28,170 nt of DNA from contig VGHV01000003.1 of NCBI GenBank assembly GCA_016868095.1, forward strand, positions 1-28,170, given 5' to 3'. The notes under the pieces were generated by a model. The model did not search any database. It was not told the origin of the DNA and saw only the letters and a program-made list of their open reading frames with translations. Positions 16,814 through 24,768 of this stretch are shown here, piece by piece (position 1 is the stretch's first letter; each line of letters begins with the position of its first letter). This DNA comes from Betaproteobacteria bacterium. Lineage in GTDB: Bacteria; Pseudomonadota; Gammaproteobacteria; Burkholderiales; Burkholderiaceae_E. The position numbers and the translations under genes are program-made.

Positions 16814-17683
16814 ATGCAAACGCCTGAAAACCAAACTGACCGACCCCTATTCTCCCACGACGATTCTATAAACCCTGCCGCTGAGAGTGATCGGCCGACT
16901 CCTAGGGCCCATGCGCCAAGCGATCCGGTGAGTGTTGTCATTGATCAAGAGGGAATTGCCTTGCTAAGCGTACAGGGCAAAGGTACCTTGAACATCATTG
17001 ATAGCAGTTTGATGCAGCAGATCAGTGCCAAGGTGAATCGGCTCGCTTCCTTTGCTGAAATCAAAGTGCTTCTCCTTCGCGGTCATGGCGAACGCGCTTT
17101 GATTGGCGGTGCAGATATTCACGAAATGCAAAGACTTGATCCCCAAACAGCCTCGATTTTCATAAGCAATCTTCGAGACTTATGCGATTCTTTTTATCAT
17201 TTTCCAACGCCAGTCATTGCAAGGCTCTCCGGCTATTGCCTTGGCGGGGGACTGGAGATCGCGATGGCTTGCGATCTGAGAGTGGCAAGCCAAGACGCTA
17301 AGCTGGGGATGCCTGAGGTCAAGGTCGGGATTCCTTCGGTCATTCATGCGAGCCTTTTGCCCAGACTTGTTGGCCTATCGCGAAGCAGCTGGATGCTGTT
17401 GAGTGGCGAACTGATCGATGCCGACACAGCGCTCAACTGGGGTCTTGTTCATGAGGTTTACCCACCGGAGCAGATCGAGGCGATGATTTGGTCACGTGCT
17501 CGCAGCCTGGCAAGCATGGGGCAAGCGGTTCTCAGACAGCAAAAGCGCATGATGCGAAGCTGGCAGGAGCAGCCATTAAGGACTGCCATCGAAGAGAGCA
17601 TAGGCGAGTTTGCGAAAGCCTACTCAAGTGGCGAACCTCAGCACTACATGAGCCAATTCCTTAATCGAAAACGCACTAAATAA
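16814..17683 (+). CDS. Enoyl-CoA hydratase/isomerase (crotonase) family protein
   Basis: Crotonase-fold enzyme acting on acyl-CoA thioesters. The two oxyanion-hole regions are visible: RALIGGADIHEMQ and GYCLGGGLEIAMACDLRVAS, followed by KLGMPEVKVGIPS. At the second region the residues expected for the hydratase glutamates are partly present (PEV), so hydratase, isomerase or another crotonase reaction is possible. The conserved fold starts near VSVVIDQEGIALLSV, leaving a polar, proline-rich N-terminal extension of roughly 38 residues. Start is uncertain: ATG at 16787 lies inside the divergent LysE gene, ATG at 16814 has a weak AAGAG upstream, and a GTG at 16928 would remove the extension. The PhoX-like gene begins 17 bases downstream, so co-transcription is likely. 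Confidence 0.87.
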   Translation: MQTPENQTDRPLFSHDDSINPAAESDRPTPRAHAPSDPVSVVIDQEGIALLSVQGKGTLNIIDSSLMQQISAKVNRLASFAEIKVLLLRGHGERALIGGADIHEMQRLDPQTASIFISNLRDLCDSFYHFPTPVIARLSGYCLGGGLEIAMACDLRVASQDAKLGMPEVKVGIPSVIHASLLPRLVGLSRSSWMLLSGELIDADTALNWGLVHEVYPPEQIEAMIWSRARSLASMGQAVLRQQKRMMRSWQEQPLRTAIEESIGEFAKAYSSGEPQHYMSQFLNRKRTK

Positions 17684-17700
17684 GTATTTATATCGTTATC

Positions 17701-19557
17701 ATGCAAACATCACGTCGCCGTTGGCTTGGTCAGTCACTTAGTATCGGTCTTATACAAGCGCTTGCAACTAAAAGCGTCGAAGCAAACAGTAACGCCCTCA
17801 TTCAGCCCTCGAGATCTCGCGCCTGGGACGCTATAACTTTTAATTCAGTCGAGGCCACAGAGCAAGCCCATGCACTTGTTGTTCCCGAACATTATGAAGT
17901 TCAAATCCTGCTGGCCTGGGGTGATCCCGTTGGCGTTCCAGGAAAGATGCCGCTTTTTCGTACTGACGCGTCAAATAGCGCTGCCGAGCAAGCGCTTCAA
18001 GCAGGGATGCACCATGACGGGATGCACTTTTTCCCCTTGCGCGACAAGCATACGGGTCTGCTCGTCCTCAACCACGAGTATGTCGATCACGAATTGCTTT
18101 ATCCAGACGGAACAAAGCATTGGTCAAGAGACAAAGTGCTTAAATCCATGGCAGCGCATGGTGTATCGATTGTTGAAGTTCGCCTGAAGGATAGGCATTG
18201 GCAGCTTGTCCGACCCTCAACTTTTGCAAGACGGATCACTGCTTTGAGCCCGATGCGACTGTCAGGACCTGCTGCAGGCCATCGGCTTATGAAAACTGCA
18301 GCTGACCCATCTGGAACCCAAGTTATAGGAACCTTTGCCAACTGCGCCCACGGGTTTACACCTTGGGGCACTTACCTGACCTGTGAAGAAAATTGGCAGT
18401 ATTACTTTCAAGGTAATCGATCGCCGGAAAGTCATGAACCACGCTGGGGAATCCGCGAAGAGGCATGGGTTCGGTGGCATGAATTTGAACCCCGTTTCGA
18501 TCTGCGCCAACACCCACAGGAAGTCAATCGATTCGGCTGGGTCGTTGAGATCGATCCCTTGGATCCGAAAAGCATACCGATAAAGCGTACTGCGCTTGGT
18601 AGAGCCTCCAGAGAAGGTGCAACGGTCGTTCAGTGTCGAGACAGGCGTGTTGCTGTCTATATGGGCGAAGATGCGGCCTTTCAATACATTTACAAATTTG
18701 TATCGCGTGATCCCGTGCGCGAAGGAGGCTACCGAACCAATCGGCATATGCTTGATCACGGCACGCTTTTTGTTGCGCGATTCGATGCGGATGGTACAGG
18801 GCGATGGTTGCCTCTGGTCTTCGGTCAGGGCCCGCTCAATGCAAGTGCTGGCTTTGCCTCGCAAGCCGAAGTGCTGATCGAGAGCCGATTGGCCAGTGAG
18901 GTGCTAGGCGCTACACGCATGGATCGCCCGGAATGGATAGCTGTCGATCCAGAAACTAAAACCTGTTACGTTACACTTACGAATAACAGGCAACGTGGCC
19001 TAGAAGGATTTCCCCCGGCAGACGCTGCCAACCCCAAAGGGCCGAATCGCACCGGTCATATCATTCGCTGGCGTGAGTCGGGTGATTTCGATGCAGAAGC
19101 TTTCCAATGGGATATTTTTTTGCACGGTGGCACGCCTGAACATCACGATGAAGCGCTGCGCGGATCAATGAAAGGCGATGGCTTTGCTTCGGCAGATGGG
19201 CTTTGGTTTGACCCAAGAGGCTTTCTTTGGGTTCAAACCGATATGAGTCAGTCGACTCAAGCAAGGGCCGATCAAAAAGGCTTAGGAAATAATGCACTGC
19301 TTGCCGCCGATCCGCTTACCGGACAGTGCAAACGCTTTTTGGTCGGGCCTGCTGGGTGCGAAATCACGGGTGCCATCGCAAACCCGGACCTCACTACACT
19401 TTTTGTAAACATCCAACATCCCGGAGAAGGCCACCGCTTTAAAGCAGGCGAAGGTGATCCAGGCGCTGTATCAAATTGGCCTGACGGACCAGGACGGCGG
19501 CCGCGATCGGCAACGATCGCGATCCGCCACAAACAAGGACTGCCGATTGGTAGCTGA
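17701..19557 (+). CDS. PhoX-family (DUF839) phosphatase-like protein, Tat-exported
   Basis: Protein of 618 residues with a twin-arginine leader SRRRWLGQSLSIG, so it should be folded in the cytoplasm and exported. The PhoX beta-propeller family is recognised by LNHEYVDHELLYPDG (about 124-137), NCAHGFTPWGTYLTCEENW (Cys about 228 and two Glu, matching the Fe/Ca-binding Cys-Glu site of PhoX), GWVVEIDPLDP, ALGRASREGATV, MGEDAAFQYIYKFV, and the C-terminal SADGLWFDPRGFLWVQTD and PAGCEITGA. Family members include the Fe/Ca alkaline phosphatase PhoX, but many DUF839 proteins are untested. No ribosome site precedes the ATG, 17 bases after the crotonase stop; translation may be coupled. Confidence 0.88.
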   Translation: MQTSRRRWLGQSLSIGLIQALATKSVEANSNALIQPSRSRAWDAITFNSVEATEQAHALVVPEHYEVQILLAWGDPVGVPGKMPLFRTDASNSAAEQALQAGMHHDGMHFFPLRDKHTGLLVLNHEYVDHELLYPDGTKHWSRDKVLKSMAAHGVSIVEVRLKDRHWQLVRPSTFARRITALSPMRLSGPAAGHRLMKTAADPSGTQVIGTFANCAHGFTPWGTYLTCEENWQYYFQGNRSPESHEPRWGIREEAWVRWHEFEPRFDLRQHPQEVNRFGWVVEIDPLDPKSIPIKRTALGRASREGATVVQCRDRRVAVYMGEDAAFQYIYKFVSRDPVREGGYRTNRHMLDHGTLFVARFDADGTGRWLPLVFGQGPLNASAGFASQAEVLIESRLASEVLGATRMDRPEWIAVDPETKTCYVTLTNNRQRGLEGFPPADAANPKGPNRTGHIIRWRESGDFDAEAFQWDIFLHGGTPEHHDEALRGSMKGDGFASADGLWFDPRGFLWVQTDMSQSTQARADQKGLGNNALLAADPLTGQCKRFLVGPAGCEITGAIANPDLTTLFVNIQHPGEGHRFKAGEGDPGAVSNWPDGPGRRPRSATIAIRHKQGLPIGS

Positions 19558-19617
19558 GTACAGAATCCCTTCGCGGGCCAGGAACCCAGGTTTTCGGCCG
19601 CCTAGGCTTCCAAGCAG

Positions 19618-20370
19618 TCAATGAATATCGGAGGCTTCTTGAAGGGCCTCGCGCAGCACCTGCCAGTTAAAGCCTTTGCGTTTGGAGGCTCCGATAATCA
19701 CTGCCTCGCGCCGGGTCAAAAGCTTGACAGCCTTCGCAATTTGGCCGGCAGCTTGGTGAGGAATAACGACAGCGCCATGCATATCGGCATGGATAAGATC
19801 ACCCGATCGCACCGACATACCAGAAACACTCACAGCTACAGCCATGTCGACCACATGAACATGAGCGTGGCTGGGCTTGACGCTTCCTGCGAGCATTTGG
19901 AATCCCTTCGCATTCATCGGTACATCGCGTATACAGCCATTGGTGATCACGCCGAGCGCACCGAGTCCACGGTGTACATGGGAGTTGACTTCACCCCAAA
20001 ACGAACCATAGCCCGCGCGAGCGCCGTCAATATCTTGCATCACCACAATGCTTGGTTTAGGTCCACCTTCGTCAACATAGCGATACCAATTCACTCGCGT
20101 CTCGCGATCAGCAGCAGGGCTTCGCTGCGATGGCTCTACAGAACGAATCGTGCAGGTTCGAGCGTAGCCGACCATGGGCGGCAAATCAGGGTAAATACAA
20201 CTAAGGGGTTCAACCGTATAACCGTAAAGTCGGCGTTCTGGTGTAATTATTTCAAGAGCGTTACAAATAGTTGGCGTATCAAAGCCTTGAAGTAACTTGA
20301 GTGTTTTTGCGTCCAGGACTTCTTGCGCTGCGCCTTCGCTCGGTCGGGCCGTTTGCTTTGTCTTTGCCAT
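19618..20370 (-). CDS. RraA-like protein / 4-hydroxy-2-oxoacid aldolase-type enzyme
   Basis: A 250-residue member of the RraA/HMG-aldolase fold. The family active-site stretch appears as LGVITNGCIRDV, with the Arg-Asp pair kept and Asn where many members have Asp; IHADMHGAVVIP is the second hallmark. The extra N- and C-terminal residues make it longer than RNase regulator RraA (about 160) and closer to class II pyruvate aldolases and oxaloacetate decarboxylases, which are often mislabelled as dimethylmenaquinone methyltransferases. It follows tctA by 24 bases as the last gene of the tctC-B-A operon, with AAGGTG 8 to 9 bases before the ATG. A role in breaking down the imported carboxylate is inferred. 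Confidence 0.83.
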   Translation of the reverse strand: MAKTKQTARPSEGAAQEVLDAKTLKLLQGFDTPTICNALEIITPERRLYGYTVEPLSCIYPDLPPMVGYARTCTIRSVEPSQRSPAADRETRVNWYRYVDEGGPKPSIVVMQDIDGARAGYGSFWGEVNSHVHRGLGALGVITNGCIRDVPMNAKGFQMLAGSVKPSHAHVHVVDMAVAVSVSGMSVRSGDLIHADMHGAVVIPHQAAGQIAKAVKLLTRREAVIIGASKRKGFNWQVLREALQEASDIH

Positions 20371-20394
20371 AGGTCATCACCTTTTTAATGCCGC

Positions 20395-21927
20395 TTAAAA
20401 ATCTGCATCTGCTTCCTGTGGCAGATTCCCACCACGCCGCTGTTGTCGCATATGCTGCCAGATCGCTGCTGCAACCGATAGGACTGAAGCCAGCAATAAA
20501 ACGCCGGAGATAGGTCTTAAGAAAAATTGCATAGGATCTGGGTCGGTCATCAATGCGCGAATCATATTGATTTCTATTTGATCACCCAGAATCACGCCCA
20601 GGATAAACGGCGCAAGTGGAAATCCAAGCTTCACCATCACATAGCCAAACACGCCAAATACCAGCAAGATCCAAACCGATGACATGGTGTTGCCAAGTGC
20701 GTAGGCGCCAATCACGCAAAGTACCAGGACCATCGGGAATAGCACCGACTTTGGAACGGTCACGATACGAATCATCCAGCGCATCAGGACTGCGAGAATC
20801 ATTAAAACCACAGGATGCGCAAGAATATAGGCGGCAAACATGCCATAGGCTAATGGACCATTTTGTGTAACAAACAATGGTCCTGACTGAATGCCATGAA
20901 TCGTGAGAGCACCAAGCATGACAGCGGTCACCGCATCGCCAGGTATGCCAAAGGCCATGATCGTAACCAGTGAGCCAGCAACATTTGCGTTGTTTGATGC
21001 CTCCGAAGCGATGATACCTTCCGGTGCGCCTTTGCCAAACTGTTCTGGCGTTTTGGAAAACTTCTTGGCTTGATCGTAGGCAAGCATGTTGGCAGCGCTG
21101 CCACCGATCGCTGGCAATACGCCGACCACAAGTCCGATAAATGACGCCCAGAGTAGAACGAAAGGTCGAGTGAGGATCTCCCATATAACCTTTACATGGC
21201 TGACCGCGAGGTTAAGTTTTTGTGCGGCCTCGGTTTGCAATTGCTGCTCGGAGCCGAGCTTTTCGATGTCGCTCATGATCTGCGCAAAAGCGAAAGTCCC
21301 AATCAGAACGGGCAAAAAGGGAATACCACCCTCTAATGTTGTGATGCCTAAGGTTAGCCTCTCCTTACCCATCACCGGGTCGTTGCCCAGCACGGTTACC
21401 ACAAGGCCAAGCCCCCCTGCAATCAAGCCCTTGACCATGGATGACTCAACGAGTCCAGCAACCATTGAGAGCGCCAGAATAAAGAGCGAAAAATACTCCC
21501 AAGGGCCAAACTCCAGTGCTAGGCGAGCAAGCGGTCCAGTGCTTGCCACCAAGACCACGGCGCCAAGTAAGCCACCAATGAGTGAAGCATAAACACCGAG
21601 CCACACGGCACGGCCTGGCTCGCCCCGACGACTCATTGGAAAGCCATCAAACATGGTCGCTACCGAGGACGGCTTACCCGGTATGCCCAAAAGGCAAGAC
21701 GTGATGAGACCGCCTGTTTCGCCGCCCACGTAAACCCCAATCATCGCTGCAAGGCCCTGCAAGGGCTCAAGGCCAAAGGTGAAGGGCAATACAACGATAA
21801 TCGTCATCGTGATGGTGATGCCAGGCAAAGCGCCACCGATGACACCAATGAAGGTTCCGATGACAAGAGGAACCAAATACTTCAGGTCCATAAGGGTGGC
21901 AATGCCATTGCCTAGTAACTCAAACAT
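20395..21927 (-). CDS. tctA: Tripartite tricarboxylate transporter large permease TctA
   Basis: Large inner-membrane subunit of a TTT-family transporter, 510 residues with about 12 membrane segments. Typical motifs are visible: LVIGTFIGVIGGALPGIT near the N-terminus, IGVYVGGETGGLITSCLLGIPGKPSSVATMFDGFPM, LTLGI, GVLPAIGGSAANMLAYDQAK, and EGIIASEASNNANVAGSLVTIMAFGIPGDAVTAVMLGAL. The two glycine/proline-rich repeats are the expected substrate-gate elements. It lies 40 bases after tctB and 24 before the RraA-like gene. Substrate depends on the TctC receptor and cannot be read here. Confidence 0.95.
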   Translation of the reverse strand: MFELLGNGIATLMDLKYLVPLVIGTFIGVIGGALPGITITMTIIVVLPFTFGLEPLQGLAAMIGVYVGGETGGLITSCLLGIPGKPSSVATMFDGFPMSRRGEPGRAVWLGVYASLIGGLLGAVVLVASTGPLARLALEFGPWEYFSLFILALSMVAGLVESSMVKGLIAGGLGLVVTVLGNDPVMGKERLTLGITTLEGGIPFLPVLIGTFAFAQIMSDIEKLGSEQQLQTEAAQKLNLAVSHVKVIWEILTRPFVLLWASFIGLVVGVLPAIGGSAANMLAYDQAKKFSKTPEQFGKGAPEGIIASEASNNANVAGSLVTIMAFGIPGDAVTAVMLGALTIHGIQSGPLFVTQNGPLAYGMFAAYILAHPVVLMILAVLMRWMIRIVTVPKSVLFPMVLVLCVIGAYALGNTMSSVWILLVFGVFGYVMVKLGFPLAPFILGVILGDQIEINMIRALMTDPDPMQFFLRPISGVLLLASVLSVAAAIWQHMRQQRRGGNLPQEADADF

Positions 21928-21967
21928 ATCGGGCCTGGTGAGTGATGGGAGACTGCGAGTCGAGACC

Positions 21968-22477
21968 TCAAAATGATGTCCAACGGCCCCTGGGCAGCAA
22001 GACAGCGAGGTAGCGCTCGAAAATGAAGAAGGTCACAAAGGCGGCTACGCTGGCAAGCACAAGCACGCGAAGCCAAGCCTTCGCCGATTTGGGCGGATCC
22101 AACAAACAGCTTGATGCCGCCACATAGGCAAAGCTTGCCAGGCGAAATCCAAAGGGCGCCATCGCTGCAATGTAAACCGCAAAAAGCGAGAAATGCATCA
22201 CAACTGCTTTATATTTACTAACGTTTGAAATCGACTGGGACGTTGACGACCTCGCTTGTGCGCTATGTCGCTGCTGAAGTCTGTAATCTGCAACCAGCAG
22301 CCAAAGGCCTAAGAAGGCCGTCAAACCCAGCACAATTCGGGGGTAAAAGCCCGGCCCAACCGGAACCAAAGGCATGTCCGGCAGGCCGATGGTGAGCAAA
22401 AACAATACCGAACTGAATATCAGAACGACAAGTCCTGCCCAACCATCCTTACCCAAAACAGAGCGCTCCGAACTCAT
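21968..22477 (-). CDS. tctB: Tripartite tricarboxylate transporter small permease TctB
   Basis: Small membrane subunit of 169 residues with four hydrophobic segments. The family pattern GPGFYPRIVLGLTAFLGLWLL, where PGFYPR sits just before the second segment, is clear near residues 42-62. Its ATG shares one base with the TAA of tctC (TAATG), so translation is probably coupled. TctB proteins vary strongly in sequence and are recognised chiefly by this motif, size and position. Confidence 0.92.
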   Translation of the reverse strand: MSSERSVLGKDGWAGLVVLIFSSVLFLLTIGLPDMPLVPVGPGFYPRIVLGLTAFLGLWLLVADYRLQQRHSAQARSSTSQSISNVSKYKAVVMHFSLFAVYIAAMAPFGFRLASFAYVAASSCLLDPPKSAKAWLRVLVLASVAAFVTFFIFERYLAVLLPRGRWTSF

Positions 22478-23439
22478 TAACGACGCATCAAGCCGAGGTC
22501 TTTAGCCAATGCTGCGTTGTCGTCATCAGTGGACTTTAACCAGGTGGCATATTGCGAACGATTTAAAAACTTGACTTCGGTGGCTTGCTTTTTCATCGAA
22601 TCGGCATAAGCCGATTCCTTGGTTGCAGCCGCACAAGCTGACTCTAGTTTTGCCATGACCGCTGCCGGCGTACCCTTGGGCACAAGCAATCCTCGGCTCA
22701 CTTCAAAGACAACATTAATGCCCAACTCTTTAAGCGTTGGAACACTTGGCATCTCAGCACTACGCTTTTCGCTCGCAATCGCAATAAAGCGCAACTGACC
22801 CGCTTCAACTTTGCCTTTTTGGGTCATATTTGAATCGGTCAGATCAATATGCCCCCCAAGAATCGCATTCATCCTCGGCGCAAGACCGTCATAAGAAACA
22901 TATTTGAACTTGATACCTGCTGCTTTTTCGACCATGGCTGGGAAGAAATGGCTTGTCGAGCCAAGCGTTGCGCCAACGCTAATGGCACCAGGTCTAGCCT
23001 TTGCATCAGCCAGCATACCGGCCCAATCTTTCCAGGCTGTTTTTGCGCTCGAAGTCAGCACCGAAGGGGTCGCAGAAATCATGCAAATCGGCTCAAAGTC
23101 GGTGTACTTCACATCGCCCACACCCGTGTAATAAGCCGAATGGATATAGTCGTGAACTGCGTAAAGCGTGTAGCCATCGGCTGGCGCGTCTTTGGCTTCT
23201 TTGGCTCCTTTCATACCCGATGCGCCGCCCACGTTGGCGATCACGACGGGTTGCCCTATGTGCTTTTGCAGGCCGGGCGCAAAGGGTCTGAAGATATTGT
23301 CGGTATCACCACCTGCAGCCCAAGGCACGATCAGTTTGATGGGTCGATCCGGGTAGGCTTGCGCCAAACCTGTTGCAGACAAACAGCCCAGCCCAAAGAC
23401 CCAGGTCATCACGGTTTTCGTCATCTTTGATTGAAACAT
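22477..23439 (-). CDS. tctC: TctC/Bug-family periplasmic solute-binding receptor
   Basis: Extracytoplasmic receptor of the Tct system, 320 residues. It has a Sec-type signal (positive N-terminus, hydrophobic WVFGLGCLSATGLAQA), then the Bug start YPDRPIKLIVPWAAGGDTDNIFR, the ANVGGASGMKGAKEAKDAPADGYTL motif, and a GGHIDLTDSN loop. AAGGAG lies 6 bases before the ATG at 23439; the frame allows a GTG one codon earlier but spacing argues against it. It is the first gene of tctC-B-A-RraA-like. Bug receptors bind carboxylates or other small acids; the ligand is not known. The leader upstream holds an inverted repeat and a small open frame ending on this ATG. Confidence 0.94.
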   Translation of the reverse strand: MFQSKMTKTVMTWVFGLGCLSATGLAQAYPDRPIKLIVPWAAGGDTDNIFRPFAPGLQKHIGQPVVIANVGGASGMKGAKEAKDAPADGYTLYAVHDYIHSAYYTGVGDVKYTDFEPICMISATPSVLTSSAKTAWKDWAGMLADAKARPGAISVGATLGSTSHFFPAMVEKAAGIKFKYVSYDGLAPRMNAILGGHIDLTDSNMTQKGKVEAGQLRFIAIASEKRSAEMPSVPTLKELGINVVFEVSRGLLVPKGTPAAVMAKLESACAAATKESAYADSMKKQATEVKFLNRSQYATWLKSTDDDNAALAKDLGLMRR

Positions 23440-23498
23440 CACGATCTCCTTGCAAAGAAACCCGATCTTAAGGCCAAGGAAACTGAAAAGCCCAGCAT
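23439..23498 (-). CDS. Possible 19-codon upstream leader ORF overlapping the tctC start
   Basis: An ATG at 23498 opens a 19-residue frame (MLGFSVSLALRSGFFARRS) whose TGA overlaps the tctC ATG by one base (TGATG). The ATG lies in the left arm of the leader inverted repeat. AAGGA precedes it but only one base away, too close for good initiation. It may be chance; it is listed because of the exact stop-start overlap. Confidence 0.2.
   Translation of the reverse strand: MLGFSVSLALRSGFFARRS
23446..23451 (-). promoter_or_regulatory. Ribosome binding site of tctC
   Basis: AAGGAG on the minus strand, 6 bases from the ATG at 23439 and 3 from the GTG at 23442. This selects the ATG. Confidence 0.7.
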
Positions 23499-23507
23499 TT
23501 CCTTGGC
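23473..23507. promoter_or_regulatory. Perfect 10-bp inverted repeat in the tctC / NIPSNAP spacer
   Basis: GCCAAGGAAA (23473-23482) and TTTCCTTGGC (23498-23507) are exact inverted copies 15 bases apart, 34 to 68 bases upstream of tctC. They could form an mRNA hairpin in the tctC leader or bind a dimeric regulator. The right arm runs into GCAAAGAAA (23506-23514), which repeats directly at 23452-23460 beside the tctC ribosome site. Confidence 0.5.
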
Positions 23508-23602
23508 AAAGAAATCAGGCAAGATTTCGACTTTAGCCTTCTTTCGATGAAGGACTTCTTTTCCAGACTTTTTTGCAACGTCAATAAGGAGACTGCACCA
23601 TC

Positions 23603-23944
23603 ATGTTGCTCGACCATCGAACCTATGTTTGCCGCCCTGGCACGATCAAGAAGCATCTCGCGCTTTATGAACAAATGGGCAAAGCGGTGCAAACCCGCCA
23701 TCTCGGTATGCCCCTGGCCTACTTGATCACTGAATCGGGTAACCCCAATGAGTACATCCATATATGGATGTATAAGGACGCTGCAGATCGAGCAAGCCGT
23801 AGAGCAGCCATGCAGGCGGACCCGGGATGGCAGGCCTATTTAGCTGAAAGCGCCAAACTGGGTGCCCTGGAGAGCCAGCGCAATCAATTAATGACACCGG
23901 TCGATTTCTTTCCCGCTCCTGGCGAAGCTAGTAAGGCGAGTTGA
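23603..23944 (+). CDS. NIPSNAP-family small protein
   Basis: A 113-residue protein of the NIPSNAP group, a dimeric alpha-beta barrel of unclear biochemical role. The beginning DHRTYVCRPGTIKKHLALYE matches the family's RTY-PG-hydrophobic opening, and the middle NEYIHIWMYKDAADRASRRA with QADPGWQAYL fits the usual HLW-Y-D--R---R motif. AAGGAG lies about 11 bases before the ATG. It is divergent from tctC, and its last 61 bases overlap the convergent DUF455 gene. Genes of this type often sit beside carboxylate uptake and catabolism genes; any role here is inference. Confidence 0.86.
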   Translation: MLLDHRTYVCRPGTIKKHLALYEQMGKAVQTRHLGMPLAYLITESGNPNEYIHIWMYKDAADRASRRAAMQADPGWQAYLAESAKLGALESQRNQLMTPVDFFPAPGEASKAS

Positions 23945-24768
23945 TCGAGTTCGAATCGGCTAAAGCCGGCCTGTTGACGTGCCTGGACGTTTAGTACCCC
24001 GCGAACCCTCGCAACCCGAGATGTTTTGAGCAAATCTAAAAAATGGGTTTCAGGTTCTAAACCTTGCATAAGACAGGCCTGGCGATACCAGTATGAGCCA
24101 AGGCCCACATGCCTCACCTCCTCGTCAAGAATGGTCTGCAGGCAGTCGGCGCCTTCTGAATCGCCTTGTTGTCTCAGGACAAGAATCATAGCCGGAGTAA
24201 CGTCAAGACCGCGTGCTTCAAGCACCCGTGGAACAAGTGCCATGCGTGCGACGACATCGAGCTCGGTTTGCCTTGCCATGTCCCACATGCCTGCATGCGC
24301 AGGAAAATCACCATAACTGACTTGGTAGTGGCTTTGAAGATGCTGATTGAGCATCGAAAAGTGAGACGCTTCCTCAACCGCAACGCCCAACCAATCGAGA
24401 AAAAAATCCGACGGCATCGATTCGAACCGAAGCGCAGCATCGAGCGCTAAATGAATAGCATGCCACTCGATATGAGCAATCGCATGAAGCAGCTCGGCCC
24501 TTCCTCGCGGTGAGCCAAGTCGCCGACGCCCGACCTGCTGCGGTGATACGAGTTGGAGCCCTTGGGGGTAGCTAGGAAATCGTGCAAGCGATCCCCAAGG
24601 GGGCAAGACCGGGTCCAGTCCATCACCAAGCGTTTGACTTTGCCTGACTATTGCTCTGCCGTGTGAGTCGGTGCGATATTCATCGAGCATGCGAGACAAG
24701 GACTTCATAAAGCCCAGCTTGTCTTCGATCGTTTGGGCTTCGAAGGCCTTAATCGCTATAGCCTTCAT
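23884..24768 (-). CDS. DUF455 ferritin-like domain protein
   Basis: A 294-residue soluble protein of the DUF455 (COG2833) group. Carboxylate and histidine pairs suited to a di-iron ferritin-like site are visible: IEWHAIHLALDAALRF, VEEASHFSML, and LDEEVRHVGLGSYWYR. Other hallmarks are YGDFPAHAGMWDMA, RMALVPRVLEARGLDVTPA and WGSLARFP-type N-terminal text. It is the last gene after oxyR, tupB and tupC, overlapping tupC by 4 bases (ATGA), so it is probably translationally coupled. A redox, oxygen or metal role would suit OxyR company but is not shown. The stop lies 61 bases inside the convergent NIPSNAP gene. Confidence 0.88.
   Translation of the reverse strand: MKAIAIKAFEAQTIEDKLGFMKSLSRMLDEYRTDSHGRAIVRQSQTLGDGLDPVLPPWGSLARFPSYPQGLQLVSPQQVGRRRLGSPRGRAELLHAIAHIEWHAIHLALDAALRFESMPSDFFLDWLGVAVEEASHFSMLNQHLQSHYQVSYGDFPAHAGMWDMARQTELDVVARMALVPRVLEARGLDVTPAMILVLRQQGDSEGADCLQTILDEEVRHVGLGSYWYRQACLMQGLEPETHFLDLLKTSRVARVRGVLNVQARQQAGFSRFELDQLALLASPGAGKKSTGVIN

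Noticed and set aside
18262..18864. 200-residue minus-strand frame opposite the PhoX-like gene
   Set aside because: Antisense shadow; the sense frame has family motifs throughout.
19558..19617. Intrinsic terminator between the PhoX-like and RraA-like genes
   Set aside because: GC-rich with short repeats of CCAGG, but I find no stem of useful length followed by a T-run on either strand.
19621..20295. 224-residue + strand frame opposite the RraA-like gene
   Set aside because: The minus strand carries clear RraA motifs; this is its antisense shadow.
20582..21184. 200-residue minus-strand frame inside tctA
   Set aside because: Same strand but different frame from an unmistakable TctA; composition is Trp/Cys/Arg-rich noise.
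22849..23430. 193-residue + strand frame opposite tctC
   Set aside because: Antisense shadow of a well-supported Bug receptor.
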